NCBI GenBank assembly: GCA_902778125.1
Contig: CACYWH010000015.1
Location: 1 to 43,340, forward strand
Length of the DNA: 43,340 bases
From: an uncultured Erysipelotrichaceae bacterium
Lineage (GTDB): Bacteria; Bacillota_I; Bacilli_A; RF39; UBA660
Reading direction: 5' to 3'
Shown: positions 35,940 to 43,340 of the stretch, one piece after another
Numbering within the stretch: the stretch's first letter is position 1
Layout of the letters: each line of letters begins with the position of its first letter
Position numbers and translations under genes: made by a program
The notes under the pieces: generated by a model
The model's input: the letters and a program-made list of their open reading frames with translations, nothing else
The model's database searches: none
What the model was told of the DNA's origin: nothing

Positions 35940-35948
35940 ATTATATCA
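35940..35948 (-). promoter_or_regulatory. Extended -10 promoter of the DUF1846 gene
   Basis: Minus strand TGATATAAT, about 20 bases before the ATG; AGGTGAGG follows in the short leader. Confidence 0.6.
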
Positions 35949-36019
35949 ATTAACTTTTTATATCCACAAGCAAACATTATTATTTATTTAAAATTTTCAC
36001 ATTTATTTACAATAATAAT

Positions 36020-36051
36020 GTAAATAAAAAGATATAGAAAATCTATATCTT
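36020..36051 (-). terminator. Terminator after parC
   Basis: Minus-strand stem AAGATATAGA/TCTATATCTT with a 3-base loop, then TTTATTTA. It contains the parC stop codon. Confidence 0.8.
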
Positions 36052-38598
36052 AAATTCTTCAAAAAAATCACTCATTGTAAGTTGCTGTTCTTTAGGTTTT
36101 TCTTCTTGTTTTGCTTCTTCAAGCTTCTCTTCTTTTGATTCAATAGAATCAGTTTTTTCAACTAATTGATTTTTATTTTGTACTGTAATATCAGTATATC
36201 TTGTTAATACAAATATATCATCTACATTCTTTTTAGTAAATGTAGTTCCAGTAGATGCTTTATCAAAAATACCAATATCACTAGATTTAATATATCCTAT
36301 TTCTTTGTCAATAATTCCAAAAATATTTTTACTTCCAATATTAAAGGCTTTTAGAATTGTATATTGTTTAGATTTAGGACTTTTAATGATAGGTGTACCT
36401 TTTTTAGCTCTAGTTGTTTTATCAATATCAGATACATGCATTCTTTTAGCAGTATTTCTATCAGTAAATATTCCCAAATATTCTTTTGATTCGCTTACTA
36501 CAAATGCAGATACTACTTCACTATTGGCATTTAATTTTATTAGTTTTACTCCACTTGCTTTCACTCCTAGTAAAGGTATTTCTGAAGTACTAAACCTTAA
36601 CGCATACCCATCTTTAGTAACAACAAGAGTATCCTCTCCATCACATCTACTTACACTTATAATTTCATCATTGTCTTTAAGTTTCATACAAGTTACTGGT
36701 TTAGTATATCTACTAACCTCTAGATCTTTTAATGGTACTCTTTTTACCATACCTTGTTTTGTAAACAATGTAATTTTACTGTCATCAAATTTGTTTACGG
36801 CAATTGATTTAATAATTTTTTCTCCATCACTTACTTTAATTAAATTTGATATGTGATTACCTATTTCTTTAAATTTAACTTCATTTATCTCTCTAACAGG
36901 AACATATAAATAATTTCCAAGAGATGTAAACATTATTATAGTGTCTAAGTTATTTGCTTTATATAGTCCTTCAATATAGTCTCCTTCTTTAACAGCAGGA
37001 TACTCATTTTTGTTTGCTTCAAATGCTTTAATTGAATGTTTTTTAACATATCCCGCACTTGATACACAAACTATGAAGTCATCTTTACTAACCATATCAA
37101 GTTCATCTATCTTAATTTCTGTAATTTCATCTTTAATCACAGTTTTTCTTGGAGTATTATAGTTCTTTTTAATTTCACGAAGTTCACTCTTCATTACATT
37201 TTTAAGTTCATTTTCATCTTCAAGAATATGTTCACATTCTTTTATTAATTCTTGTAATGTTTTACTTCTTTCTTCAAGAGTAACAATATCAGTATTAGTT
37301 AATTTATAAAGTTGTAACATTACAATTGCTTCTGCTTGTTCTTCTGTAAATTTATATTTATCAACCAAATTATATTTAGCATCTATTTTATTCTTACTAG
37401 CACGAATTGTTTTAATAACTTCATCTAAAATAGATATTGCCTTAATAAGACCTGAAACAATATTATATTCTTTTTTATATGCTGCTAAATTAAACTCAGT
37501 TCTTTTAGTGATAACTTCTTTAAAATGGTCTATATAAGCATCTAGTATTGGAATAATACCAAGAGTCTTAGGTGTTCTATTTACAATTGCTACCATATTG
37601 TAATTGTATGATACTTGTAAATCAGTGTTCTTAAGTAAGTAGTTAAGAACAAATTCCTTATTAGCTCCACTCTTTAAATCTATCGCAATTCTAAGTCCCT
37701 CTCTATCAGTTTCATCTCTAACTTCACTAATTCCATCTATTTTTTTATCAATTCTAAGAGCATCTATTTTTTGAACTAATAATGCTTTATTAACTTCAAA
37801 AGGTATTTCAGTAATTATAATTTGTTCTTTACCTTTTTCTTTTTTAAATTCAGTTTTGCTCTTTACAATTACTTTACCACGGCCAGTTGTAAAGGCATCT
37901 ACGATACCACCTTTTCCTTCTACTATACCGCCAGTAGGAAAGTCAGGACCTTTTACTATTTCTAATATTGTATCTAATCTACAATTAGGAGAATCTATTC
38001 TTTTAATTGTGGCATCTACTATTTCACCTAAATTATGAGGTGGTATATTTGTTGCATATCCAGCTGAAATACCATTTGTACCATTAACAAGTAAATTTGG
38101 AAACTTAGCTGGTAATACTGTTGGTTCCAAAAATCTATCATCAAAGTTAGGTGCCCATTTAACAGTATCTTTATCTAAATCACATAATAGTTCACTACTT
38201 ATTTTAGCAAGTCTTGCTTCTGTATAACGATATGCAGCAGCAGAATCACCATCTATTGAACCATTGTTTCCCTGAATATCTACTAATATTTGATTTTGTT
38301 TCCACCATTGGCTCATACGAACCATTGCATCATAAACACTTGAGTCCCCATGTGGATGGAATTTACCAAGAACATCTCCTACTGTCGCAGCACATTTTAT
38401 ATAGCCTTTATCCCAAGTATTATTTGCTTTATACATCGCATATAATATTCTTCTTTGAACAGGTTTTAAACCATCTCTAACATCAGGAATAGCTCTATCT
38501 AAGATAATTTCTTTAGCATAAGATCCAAATCTATCACCCATTATTTCTTCTAAAGCATAATCTTGTATTCTTTTTAATAAATCATTTGTATTTTTCAT
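36043..38598 (-). CDS. parC: DNA topoisomerase IV subunit A
   Basis: DNA-cleaving subunit of topoisomerase IV, which unlinks daughter chromosomes. ATG 38598 follows GGGGTGA at good spacing, giving 851 residues. The winged-helix region includes RAIPDVRDGLKPVQRRIL, HPHGDSSVYDAMVRMSQ (quinolone region with the usual Ser) and the catalytic Tyr in AAAYRYTEARL; six-bladed C-terminal beta repeats and an acidic tail follow. It lies after parE and lacks a GyrA-box that I could see, so ParC is preferred over GyrA. Confidence 0.95.
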   Translation of the reverse strand: MKNTNDLLKRIQDYALEEIMGDRFGSYAKEIILDRAIPDVRDGLKPVQRRILYAMYKANNTWDKGYIKCAATVGDVLGKFHPHGDSSVYDAMVRMSQWWKQNQILVDIQGNNGSIDGDSAAAYRYTEARLAKISSELLCDLDKDTVKWAPNFDDRFLEPTVLPAKFPNLLVNGTNGISAGYATNIPPHNLGEIVDATIKRIDSPNCRLDTILEIVKGPDFPTGGIVEGKGGIVDAFTTGRGKVIVKSKTEFKKEKGKEQIIITEIPFEVNKALLVQKIDALRIDKKIDGISEVRDETDREGLRIAIDLKSGANKEFVLNYLLKNTDLQVSYNYNMVAIVNRTPKTLGIIPILDAYIDHFKEVITKRTEFNLAAYKKEYNIVSGLIKAISILDEVIKTIRASKNKIDAKYNLVDKYKFTEEQAEAIVMLQLYKLTNTDIVTLEERSKTLQELIKECEHILEDENELKNVMKSELREIKKNYNTPRKTVIKDEITEIKIDELDMVSKDDFIVCVSSAGYVKKHSIKAFEANKNEYPAVKEGDYIEGLYKANNLDTIIMFTSLGNYLYVPVREINEVKFKEIGNHISNLIKVSDGEKIIKSIAVNKFDDSKITLFTKQGMVKRVPLKDLEVSRYTKPVTCMKLKDNDEIISVSRCDGEDTLVVTKDGYALRFSTSEIPLLGVKASGVKLIKLNANSEVVSAFVVSESKEYLGIFTDRNTAKRMHVSDIDKTTRAKKGTPIIKSPKSKQYTILKAFNIGSKNIFGIIDKEIGYIKSSDIGIFDKASTGTTFTKKNVDDIFVLTRYTDITVQNKNQLVEKTDSIESKEEKLEEAKQEEKPKEQQLTMSDFFEEFKI

Positions 38599-38609
38599 GC
38601 ACTTCACCC

Positions 38610-40514
38610 CTAGTTTCTATAATCGTCTTCCATAGTAAATTCAACATTTTCATTAATCCATTCTTTTCTAGGTTCAACTTTATCACCCATAAGAACATTA
38701 ACTCTTTTATCAGCTAAAGCTGCATCTGTTATATTTACTCTTATTAAACTTCTTGAGTCTGGATTCATAGTTGTTTCCCAAAGTTGATCTGCATTCATTT
38801 CACCAAGACCTTTATATCTTTGAATACTGCATTTGCCAGTATTTGAAGATTTAAGTTCATTTAATTCATCATCTGAATAAGCATAAAATCTTTTACCTTT
38901 TCCATAATCCAATTTATATAAAGGTGGTAATGCAATATAAAGTTTTCCGCTCTCAATTAATGGTCTCATATAATGATAAAAAAATGTCAAAAGTAATATT
39001 TGAATATGTGCACCATCTACATCGGCATCTGTCATTATAATTACTTTATCATAGTTAGATTCACTAACATCAAAGTTTTGACCAACTCCAGCTCCAATAG
39101 TGTATATAAGTGTATTTAGTTCTTCATTCTTATATACTTCTTCTATACTTGCTTTACTTGTATTCAAAACTTTTCCCCTAAGTGGAAGTATAGCTTGGAA
39201 TTTTCTGTCTCTACCGCTTTTAGCAGAACCTCCTGCACTATCACCCTCAACTATGAATAATTCATTAATTTTAGGGTTTTTACTTCCCGCAGGTGCAAGT
39301 TTACCAGATAAATTCTTTTCAACTTTGGATTTATTTTTTCCATTTCGAATATCAGCTCTTGCTTTTCTAGCCGCTTCACGAGCAAGTTTACTCTTTAACG
39401 CTTTTTCCATTACAGTACTTGCTGTTTCTTTATTTTCTTCTAAATAATAACTCAATTTTTCATAAACTAAACTCTCTACAACTGTTTTTGCTTGTGGTGT
39501 ACCTAATTTACCTTTAGTTTGACCTTCAAATTGAAGTAATGCTTCTGGAATTTTTAAACTTATAATTGCACTTAATCCCTCTCTTACATCGCTTCCATCT
39601 AAAGTATCACTACCTTTTAATAAATTATTCTTTTTAACATATTCATTAAATGCTTTTGTAAGACCTGTTTTAAATCCAACTTCATGTGAACCACCATCAA
39701 TTGTTTTAACATTATTTACAAAAGACATAATATTTTCATTATATGTATCAGTATACTGCATTGCAATATCAACAACTATTCCGTTTTTTTCACCACTAAA
39801 GCTTATAACTTTATGAATAGGATTCTTATCATCATTAATATATTCAATAAATGATACTAAACCATTTTCATAGTGAAATACACTTTTCTTATCATCTTCT
39901 TCATCTACTACTTCCATAGTAAGATTATTTATTAAAAATGCACTTTCTTGCATTCTTTCACATATTGTTGTATAACTGAATCTTGCATTACCAAATATTT
40001 CTGGATCAGGAAAAAATTCAACTGTCGTACCAGTTGCTCTTGAAGTACCAATTTGTTTTAATGGAGTGTCTACTTTACCACCATCTTTAAAAGTAATTTC
40101 ACTTATTTTTCCTTCTCTATATATTGTAACTTTCATCCACTTAGATAAAGCATTTACTACAGAAGAACCAACACCGTGAAGACCACCACTAACTTTATAT
40201 CCATCAGCTTCAAATTTACCACCAGCATGTAGTACTGTATATATTACTTCTGGTGTTGATTTTCCAGATGCATGTACCCCGATTGGAACTCCACGTCCTT
40301 CATCACTAACACGTACGCTACCTTCTTTAGTTAATGTAACTACTATTTTATTACCATAACCATTTATTGCTTCGTCAATAGCATTATCAACAATTTCCCA
40401 TATTAAATGATGTAGTCCTCTTTTATCGGTAGAACCAATATACATACCAGGTCTTTTTCTAACTGCTTCTAATCCTTCTAATATTTTAATTGATTTTTCA
40501 TTATATTCTGCCAT
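38610..40514 (-). CDS. parE: DNA topoisomerase IV subunit B
   Basis: ATPase subunit of topoisomerase IV. ATG 40514 with GGAG upstream gives MAEYNEKSIKILEGLEAVRK; a longer reading to 40631 would run through a terminator and promoter and is rejected. The 634 residues show the GHKL site (EIVDNAIDEA, GGLHGVGSSVVNALS), transducer domain, EGDSAGGSAKSGRDRKFQAI and the TOPRIM DADVDGAHI. It precedes parC by 11 bases. Confidence 0.96.
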   Translation of the reverse strand: MAEYNEKSIKILEGLEAVRKRPGMYIGSTDKRGLHHLIWEIVDNAIDEAINGYGNKIVVTLTKEGSVRVSDEGRGVPIGVHASGKSTPEVIYTVLHAGGKFEADGYKVSGGLHGVGSSVVNALSKWMKVTIYREGKISEITFKDGGKVDTPLKQIGTSRATGTTVEFFPDPEIFGNARFSYTTICERMQESAFLINNLTMEVVDEEDDKKSVFHYENGLVSFIEYINDDKNPIHKVISFSGEKNGIVVDIAMQYTDTYNENIMSFVNNVKTIDGGSHEVGFKTGLTKAFNEYVKKNNLLKGSDTLDGSDVREGLSAIISLKIPEALLQFEGQTKGKLGTPQAKTVVESLVYEKLSYYLEENKETASTVMEKALKSKLAREAARKARADIRNGKNKSKVEKNLSGKLAPAGSKNPKINELFIVEGDSAGGSAKSGRDRKFQAILPLRGKVLNTSKASIEEVYKNEELNTLIYTIGAGVGQNFDVSESNYDKVIIMTDADVDGAHIQILLLTFFYHYMRPLIESGKLYIALPPLYKLDYGKGKRFYAYSDDELNELKSSNTGKCSIQRYKGLGEMNADQLWETTMNPDSRSLIRVNITDAALADKRVNVLMGDKVEPRKEWINENVEFTMEDDYRN

Positions 40515-40536
40515 ATCTATCTTATCTCCATAATTA

Positions 40537-40565
40537 ATTATACGAAAAAAAATAAAAAGTGTAAA
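40537..40565 (-). promoter_or_regulatory. Promoter of parE-parC, embedded in the upstream terminator
   Basis: Minus strand TTTACA (40565-40560), 17-base spacer consisting mostly of the terminator U tract, TATAAT (40542-40537). The -35 box is part of the terminator stem of the preceding gene. Confidence 0.75.
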
Positions 40566-40583
40566 CATGTACTTTACACTTTT
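40543..40583 (-). terminator. Terminator of the upstream membrane protein gene
   Basis: Perfect 11-bp inverted repeat AAAAGTGTAAA/TTTACACTTTT (40555-40583) with a 7-base loop, then TTATTTTTTTT on the minus strand. Confidence 0.85.
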
Positions 40584-41286
40584 AGAAGTCAATATATTCG
40601 ATTTTTTCCTCTTTTTTAGGTTTATTATCACTTAACTCTTTTATTTCAAATGAATTATTTGTTTTTTTAACTTCTTCTTTCTGTTTATTATCCATTTTTT
40701 CAGTTATATTTGCATTCTTAAGTTTTTCAACACCTATTAAGTCAATTCTAACTGCTTTATATGGTTCAATATTTTGTTCTATCTTAGAATCATCCTTAAA
40801 TATTGAATCTACTTTAGGTTCCTCTACAACAGGTTCCTTATTTAATTGTTGAATATCTTTTTCAGTCATTAAATTTAAATTTTTACGTCTTGTGTTATCA
40901 AGCATTTTAAAATATTCTTGATCATTTAATTTATATTGTTTATTACCAAATGCTAATATTGGATAAAATATAACCGGCATTATTACAAGCCCTAGTTTAT
41001 ACATAAAACTACATCCAAAGACACTACCCAGTTTATAAAACATAATAAGTAAAACTATAACATTTAAACCAGGAACAAAGAATAATATCCCTAGGAATAT
41101 AGATAACTCAGTAATTTCTAATACGGTAAACAAGTTAACAATTGGATAGAAAGCATTTATTGGCTTTTTAGATGCTTTTTTAAATATATTATTTCCACCT
41201 ATCATCAACAATAAAGATGAACCCAATGTTGAAGATAATAATATTAACAAAACTTCAGCTATCATATTTAAAGTAGATGCTTCCAT
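40582..41286 (-). CDS. Multi-span membrane protein with charged tail
   Basis: Start chosen at ATG 41286, eight bases after AAGGAG, giving 234 residues. About four hydrophobic spans fill the first 115 residues, with NAFYPIVNLFTVLEI and FVPGLNVIVLLIMFYKLGSVFG. This resembles the DUF5684 family often next to signal peptidases. The remaining part is a long soluble Lys/Glu/Asn-rich tail, presumably cytoplasmic. Function unknown. It is a single-gene unit with its own promoter and terminator. Confidence 0.8.
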   Translation of the reverse strand: MEASTLNMIAEVLLILLSSTLGSSLLLMIGGNNIFKKASKKPINAFYPIVNLFTVLEITELSIFLGILFFVPGLNVIVLLIMFYKLGSVFGCSFMYKLGLVIMPVIFYPILAFGNKQYKLNDQEYFKMLDNTRRKNLNLMTEKDIQQLNKEPVVEEPKVDSIFKDDSKIEQNIEPYKAVRIDLIGVEKLKNANITEKMDNKQKEEVKKTNNSFEIKELSDNKPKKEEKIEYIDF

Positions 41287-41313
41287 GCCATTCACTCCTT
41301 ATTATTCTCTTTA

Positions 41314-41342
41314 ATGATACTATAAATTTATATTTTTTTCAA
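41314..41342 (-). promoter_or_regulatory. Promoter of the multi-span membrane protein gene
   Basis: Minus strand TTGAAA (41342-41337), 17-base spacer, TATCAT (41319-41314). It is divergent from the tRNA promoter. Confidence 0.7.
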
Positions 41343-41368
41343 TATTTTAGCAATTTTTTTAAAAAAAT

Positions 41369-41396
41369 CTTGCTTTTTAAGAAAAAATAGTATAGA
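41369..41396 (+). promoter_or_regulatory. Likely promoter of the tRNA pair
   Basis: Plus strand TTGCTT (41370-41375) and TATAGA (41391-41396) with a 15-base gap; using CTTGCT gives 16. About 33 bases upstream of tRNA-Ile. Spacing is short, so moderate confidence. Confidence 0.5.
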
Positions 41397-41429
41397 ATTA
41401 AGTAGTCGATGCAGAAATTGGCTTAATTT

Positions 41430-41506
41430 GGGCTTGTAGCTCAGCTGGTTAGAGTGTTCGTCTGATAAGCGAAAGGTCGATGGTTCAAGTCCATCCAGGC
41501 CCACCA
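41430..41506 (+). tRNA. tRNA-Ile (GAU)
   Basis: A 77-base cloverleaf: acceptor GGGCTTG with CAGGCCC, D arm AGCTCAGCTGGTTAGAG, anticodon loop CTGATAA (anticodon GAT), T arm GGTTCAAGTCC, and an encoded CCA end. Confidence 0.97.
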
Positions 41507-41513
41507 TTTTATT

Positions 41514-41589
41514 GGCCCGTTGGTGAAACGGTTAACACACACGCCTTTCACGCGTGCATTTATGGGTTCAAATCCCGTACGGGTCACCA
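41514..41589 (+). tRNA. tRNA-Glu (UUC)
   Basis: A 76-base cloverleaf: acceptor GGCCCGT with ACGGGTC, anticodon loop CTTTCAC (anticodon TTC), T arm GGTTCAAATCC and an encoded CCA end. Eight bases after tRNA-Ile. With GatCAB, a glutamyl-tRNA route to Gln-tRNA is expected. Confidence 0.95.
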
Positions 41590-41599
41590 TTAGTAAATA

Positions 41600-41626
41600 A
41601 ACAACTTATAAAAAGTTGTTTTTTTT
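41600..41626 (+). terminator. Terminator of the tRNA pair
   Basis: Plus-strand stem AACAACTT/AAGTTGTT with a 5-base loop, then TTTTTTATTTTTT. Confidence 0.85.
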
Positions 41627-41644
41627 ATTTTTTAATTATATAAT
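41616..41644 (+). promoter_or_regulatory. Promoter overlapping the tRNA terminator
   Basis: Plus strand TTGTTT (41616-41621, inside the terminator stem), 17-base spacer, TATAAT (41639-41644). It would start within a few bases of the AGGTGA ribosome site of the next gene. Confidence 0.6.
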
Positions 41645-41661
41645 TACTATAGGTGAATATC

Positions 41662-42189
41662 ATGGAAGAAAAAGATAAAAAGAAATATATTGCATTTGGT
41701 ATTGGCATTGCCATACTAATAATTCTTATAATAATATTATTAATCGTTAAAAAATCAAACTCTGGATCATCTAAATTTAGTGCTGAAATAGTATGTACTC
41801 CAGTTAAAATCTCAAACATAAAAAAATGGACATTCAATATTAAAAATGGGAAAATTAAAACTACTAAATTAGAAATGATGGAAGATTATGCTAATTATGG
41901 ATACGAATTAGCAGAAGATGTTATTCCTGAAACTCAAAATGAAATAAAAAGTTTAGTATTGAAAGATTTAATGCTTAGTAGTGAAAAAGAAGAAGGAATT
42001 AATTTAAATATATATTTCGATAATAATGTTAATATAGATATTAATATTGATTATGATAAGGCAAACAAAGAAAAGTTAGAATATATGGGACTTAATTTTG
42101 AAGGAAACATTGATTTTAATAACTTTGTAGAATATGTTGATAATTATGGAAATGGTACATTTAAATGTAAAAAAATCTCTAATGATTAA
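41662..42189 (+). CDS. Single-span membrane protein of unknown function
   Basis: ATG 41662 follows AGGTGA by five bases; a GTG at 41653 overlaps that site and is less likely. The 175 residues have a charged start (MEEKDKKKY), one very hydrophobic span (about 9-31) and an outside domain rich in Asn, Asp, Lys and Ile, with two cysteines (EIVCTPVKIS and GTFKCKKIS) placed near its two ends, as for a disulfide. The family is not recognised. It is the only plus-strand protein gene here with good support, and it converges on the epimerase gene. Confidence 0.85.
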   Translation: MEEKDKKKYIAFGIGIAILIILIIILLIVKKSNSGSSKFSAEIVCTPVKISNIKKWTFNIKNGKIKTTKLEMMEDYANYGYELAEDVIPETQNEIKSLVLKDLMLSSEKEEGINLNIYFDNNVNIDINIDYDKANKEKLEYMGLNFEGNIDFNNFVEYVDNYGNGTFKCKKISND

Positions 42190-42201
42190 TTAGAGATTTT
42201 T
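42171..42201. terminator. Bidirectional terminator between convergent genes
   Basis: Perfect 13-bp inverted repeat AAAAATCTCTAAT/ATTAGAGATTTTT with a 5-base loop and flanking A and T runs. It holds the ends of both genes, which overlap by 11 bases. Confidence 0.85.
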
Positions 42202-43340
42202 TTGTTAATAAGTTATTGTTTTCTGATAGTATCTTGTCTTTGTATCTTTCTAAAATAGCTTTTGCTATTCTTTCACTAGCATGGCCATCACCATATGGAT
42301 TTGATGCATGACTCATATTATTATAACTTTTATCATCTGTTAATAATTCTTTTATAGCTTTATATATATTTTCTTCATTAGTTCCAGTTAATTTTAAAGT
42401 CCCCGCCTCTATTCCTTCTGGTCTTTCAGTTGTATCTCTTAATACCAAAACAGGTTTACCAAGTGAAGGTGCTTCTTCTTGTACACCACCAGAATCGCTT
42501 AAAATCAAATATGATTTATTTTGAAAATTATGAAAGTCAAATACCTCTAATGGTTCAATTAAATGTACCCTATCACAATCTTTAAATTCTTCATTTGCTA
42601 TCTGTCTTACAATTGGATTTAAATGAATTGGGTAAATAACTTTAACATCACTATATTCATCAACTATTCTTCTTATTGCTTTAAATATATGATGCATTGG
42701 TTCTCCAATATTTTCTCTTCTATGAGAAGTTAAAAGAAGCATTCTTTCATCATCTTTTATCCAATCAAGTTCAGGATGTTTGTAATTTTTATCAACAGTC
42801 ATTTTCATAGCATCTATTGCAGTATTACCTGTTATAAATATATTATTAGGATTTTTACCTTCCTTAATTAGATTTTCAGCGCTCGTTTTAGTAGGAGCAA
42901 AAAGCATGTCTGCAACATTATCTATCCATTGCCTATTCATTTCTTCTGGAAAAGGACTATATTTATCAAATGTTCTAAGACCCGCTTCTACATGTCCAAT
43001 ATCAACTTGATTATAATAAGCGCATAAAGCAGCTGCAAAAGAAGTTGTAGTGTCACCATGAACTAATACGATATTAGGCTTTTCTGTTTTAATTATTTCA
43101 TCCAGTCCATATAATACTTTACTTGTTATATCTCCTAGTGTTTGCCCTTTTTTCATTATATTAAGATCATATTTTGGTTCAATTTGAAAAGTTGTTAATA
43201 CCTGATCTAGCATTTCTCTATGTTGAGCAGTTACGCATACTATACTTTCAATTTCATCATTACTTTCTAATTCTCGAACAAGAGGTGCCATTTTAATAGC
43301 TTCAGGTCTTGTTCCAAATACACTTAATACTTTAATTTTT
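42179..43340 (-). CDS. mnaA: UDP-N-acetylglucosamine 2-epimerase (non-hydrolysing), 5' end outside
   Basis: Makes UDP-ManNAc from UDP-GlcNAc for wall teichoic acid or other surface glycans. The frame runs open to the window edge and reads KIKVLSVFGTRPEAIKMAPL, so the true start lies only a few codons outside; an internal Met at 43291 is not the start. Further motifs: VHGDTTTSFAAALCAYY, GHVEAGLRTFDKYSPFPEEMNR, TSHRRENIGEP, and LSDSGGVQEEAPSLGKPVLVLR. About 386 residues are visible, close to full length. Confidence 0.96.
   Translation of the reverse strand, partial: KIKVLSVFGTRPEAIKMAPLVRELESNDEIESIVCVTAQHREMLDQVLTTFQIEPKYDLNIMKKGQTLGDITSKVLYGLDEIIKTEKPNIVLVHGDTTTSFAAALCAYYNQVDIGHVEAGLRTFDKYSPFPEEMNRQWIDNVADMLFAPTKTSAENLIKEGKNPNNIFITGNTAIDAMKMTVDKNYKHPELDWIKDDERMLLLTSHRRENIGEPMHHIFKAIRRIVDEYSDVKVIYPIHLNPIVRQIANEEFKDCDRVHLIEPLEVFDFHNFQNKSYLILSDSGGVQEEAPSLGKPVLVLRDTTERPEGIEAGTLKLTGTNEENIYKAIKELLTDDKSYNNMSHASNPYGDGHASERIAKAILERYKDKILSENNNLLTKKSLINH

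Noticed and set aside
40515-40631. N-terminal extension of ParE
   Set aside because: It would be translated through a terminator and a consensus promoter; the ATG at 40514 has a good ribosome site and matches family starts.
41625-41837. Minus-strand 70-residue ORF
   Set aside because: Antisense shadow of the membrane protein gene at 41662; no start signals.

Overview
The window is a strongly AT-rich stretch of a low-GC Gram-positive (Firmicutes/Bacilli-type) chromosome, nearly all read on the minus strand. The signs are: a CIRCE-controlled hrcA-grpE-dnaK-dnaJ operon, T-box leaders on alaS and asnS, a PASTA kinase/PP2C pair, parE-parC instead of a gyr-like pair, GatCAB, and a Bacillus-like yqfC-yqfD...ybeY-dgkA-cdd-era-recO block. 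UGA works as a stop (for example cdd and rsgA end in TGA inside ATGA overlaps), so this is not a Mycoplasma with code 4. YqfC and YqfD are sporulation-family proteins, which suggests a spore-forming ancestor. The short alaS and very tight gene packing fit a compact, probably host-associated Bacilli lineage; that placement is inference.

Layout, in coordinate order (transcription mostly runs from high to low). 1-469: 5' end of a type IV prepilin-like gene, out of frame with its only plausible start. 595-7475: heat-shock operon hrcA-grpE-(unknown 126 aa)-dnaK-pepF-dnaJ behind a consensus promoter and two CIRCE operators. 7490-12440: yqfC-yqfD-vanZ-like-ybeY-dgkA-cdd-era-(YqzL-like 26 aa)-recO. 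12479-15511: a self-contained surface cassette, thioester adhesin plus class B sortase, bracketed by two nearly identical terminators. 15515-17803: a double-glycine bacteriocin locus (C39 exporter, then two overlapping small precursors). 17876-23265: rlmN-prpC-prkC-rsgA-rpe-unknown. 23277-25613: alaS with an Ala T-box, plus an unknown gene. 25626-27556: an Ala/Pro-rich membrane-anchored protein and a DUF3048 (YerB-like) protein. 27566-27976: a small unknown gene with a perfect promoter. 27979-32831: asnS-gatC-gatA-gatB under an Asn T-box. 32840-34178: glycosyltransferase and a secreted surface protein. 34244-34433: a putative small RNA converging on a 27-residue hydrophobic ORF. 34448-35948: DUF1846 protein. 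36029-40565: parE-parC. 40582-41342: multi-span membrane protein. 41370-42201 (plus strand): tRNA-Ile, tRNA-Glu and a single-span membrane protein. 42179-43340: UDP-GlcNAc 2-epimerase, entering from outside the window.

The most notable accessory content is the 12.5-17.8 kb block. It combines a sortase-anchored thioester adhesin with a two-peptide-type bacteriocin whose exporter has lost a segment of its ATPase domain and has no visible immunity gene. Also worth attention are the small RNA/hydrophobic peptide pair at 34.2-34.4 kb, the unknown gene translationally coupled between grpE and dnaK, a set of apparently leaderless genes with the arrangement TGATATAAT-N6-ATG, and the out-of-frame prepilin start.
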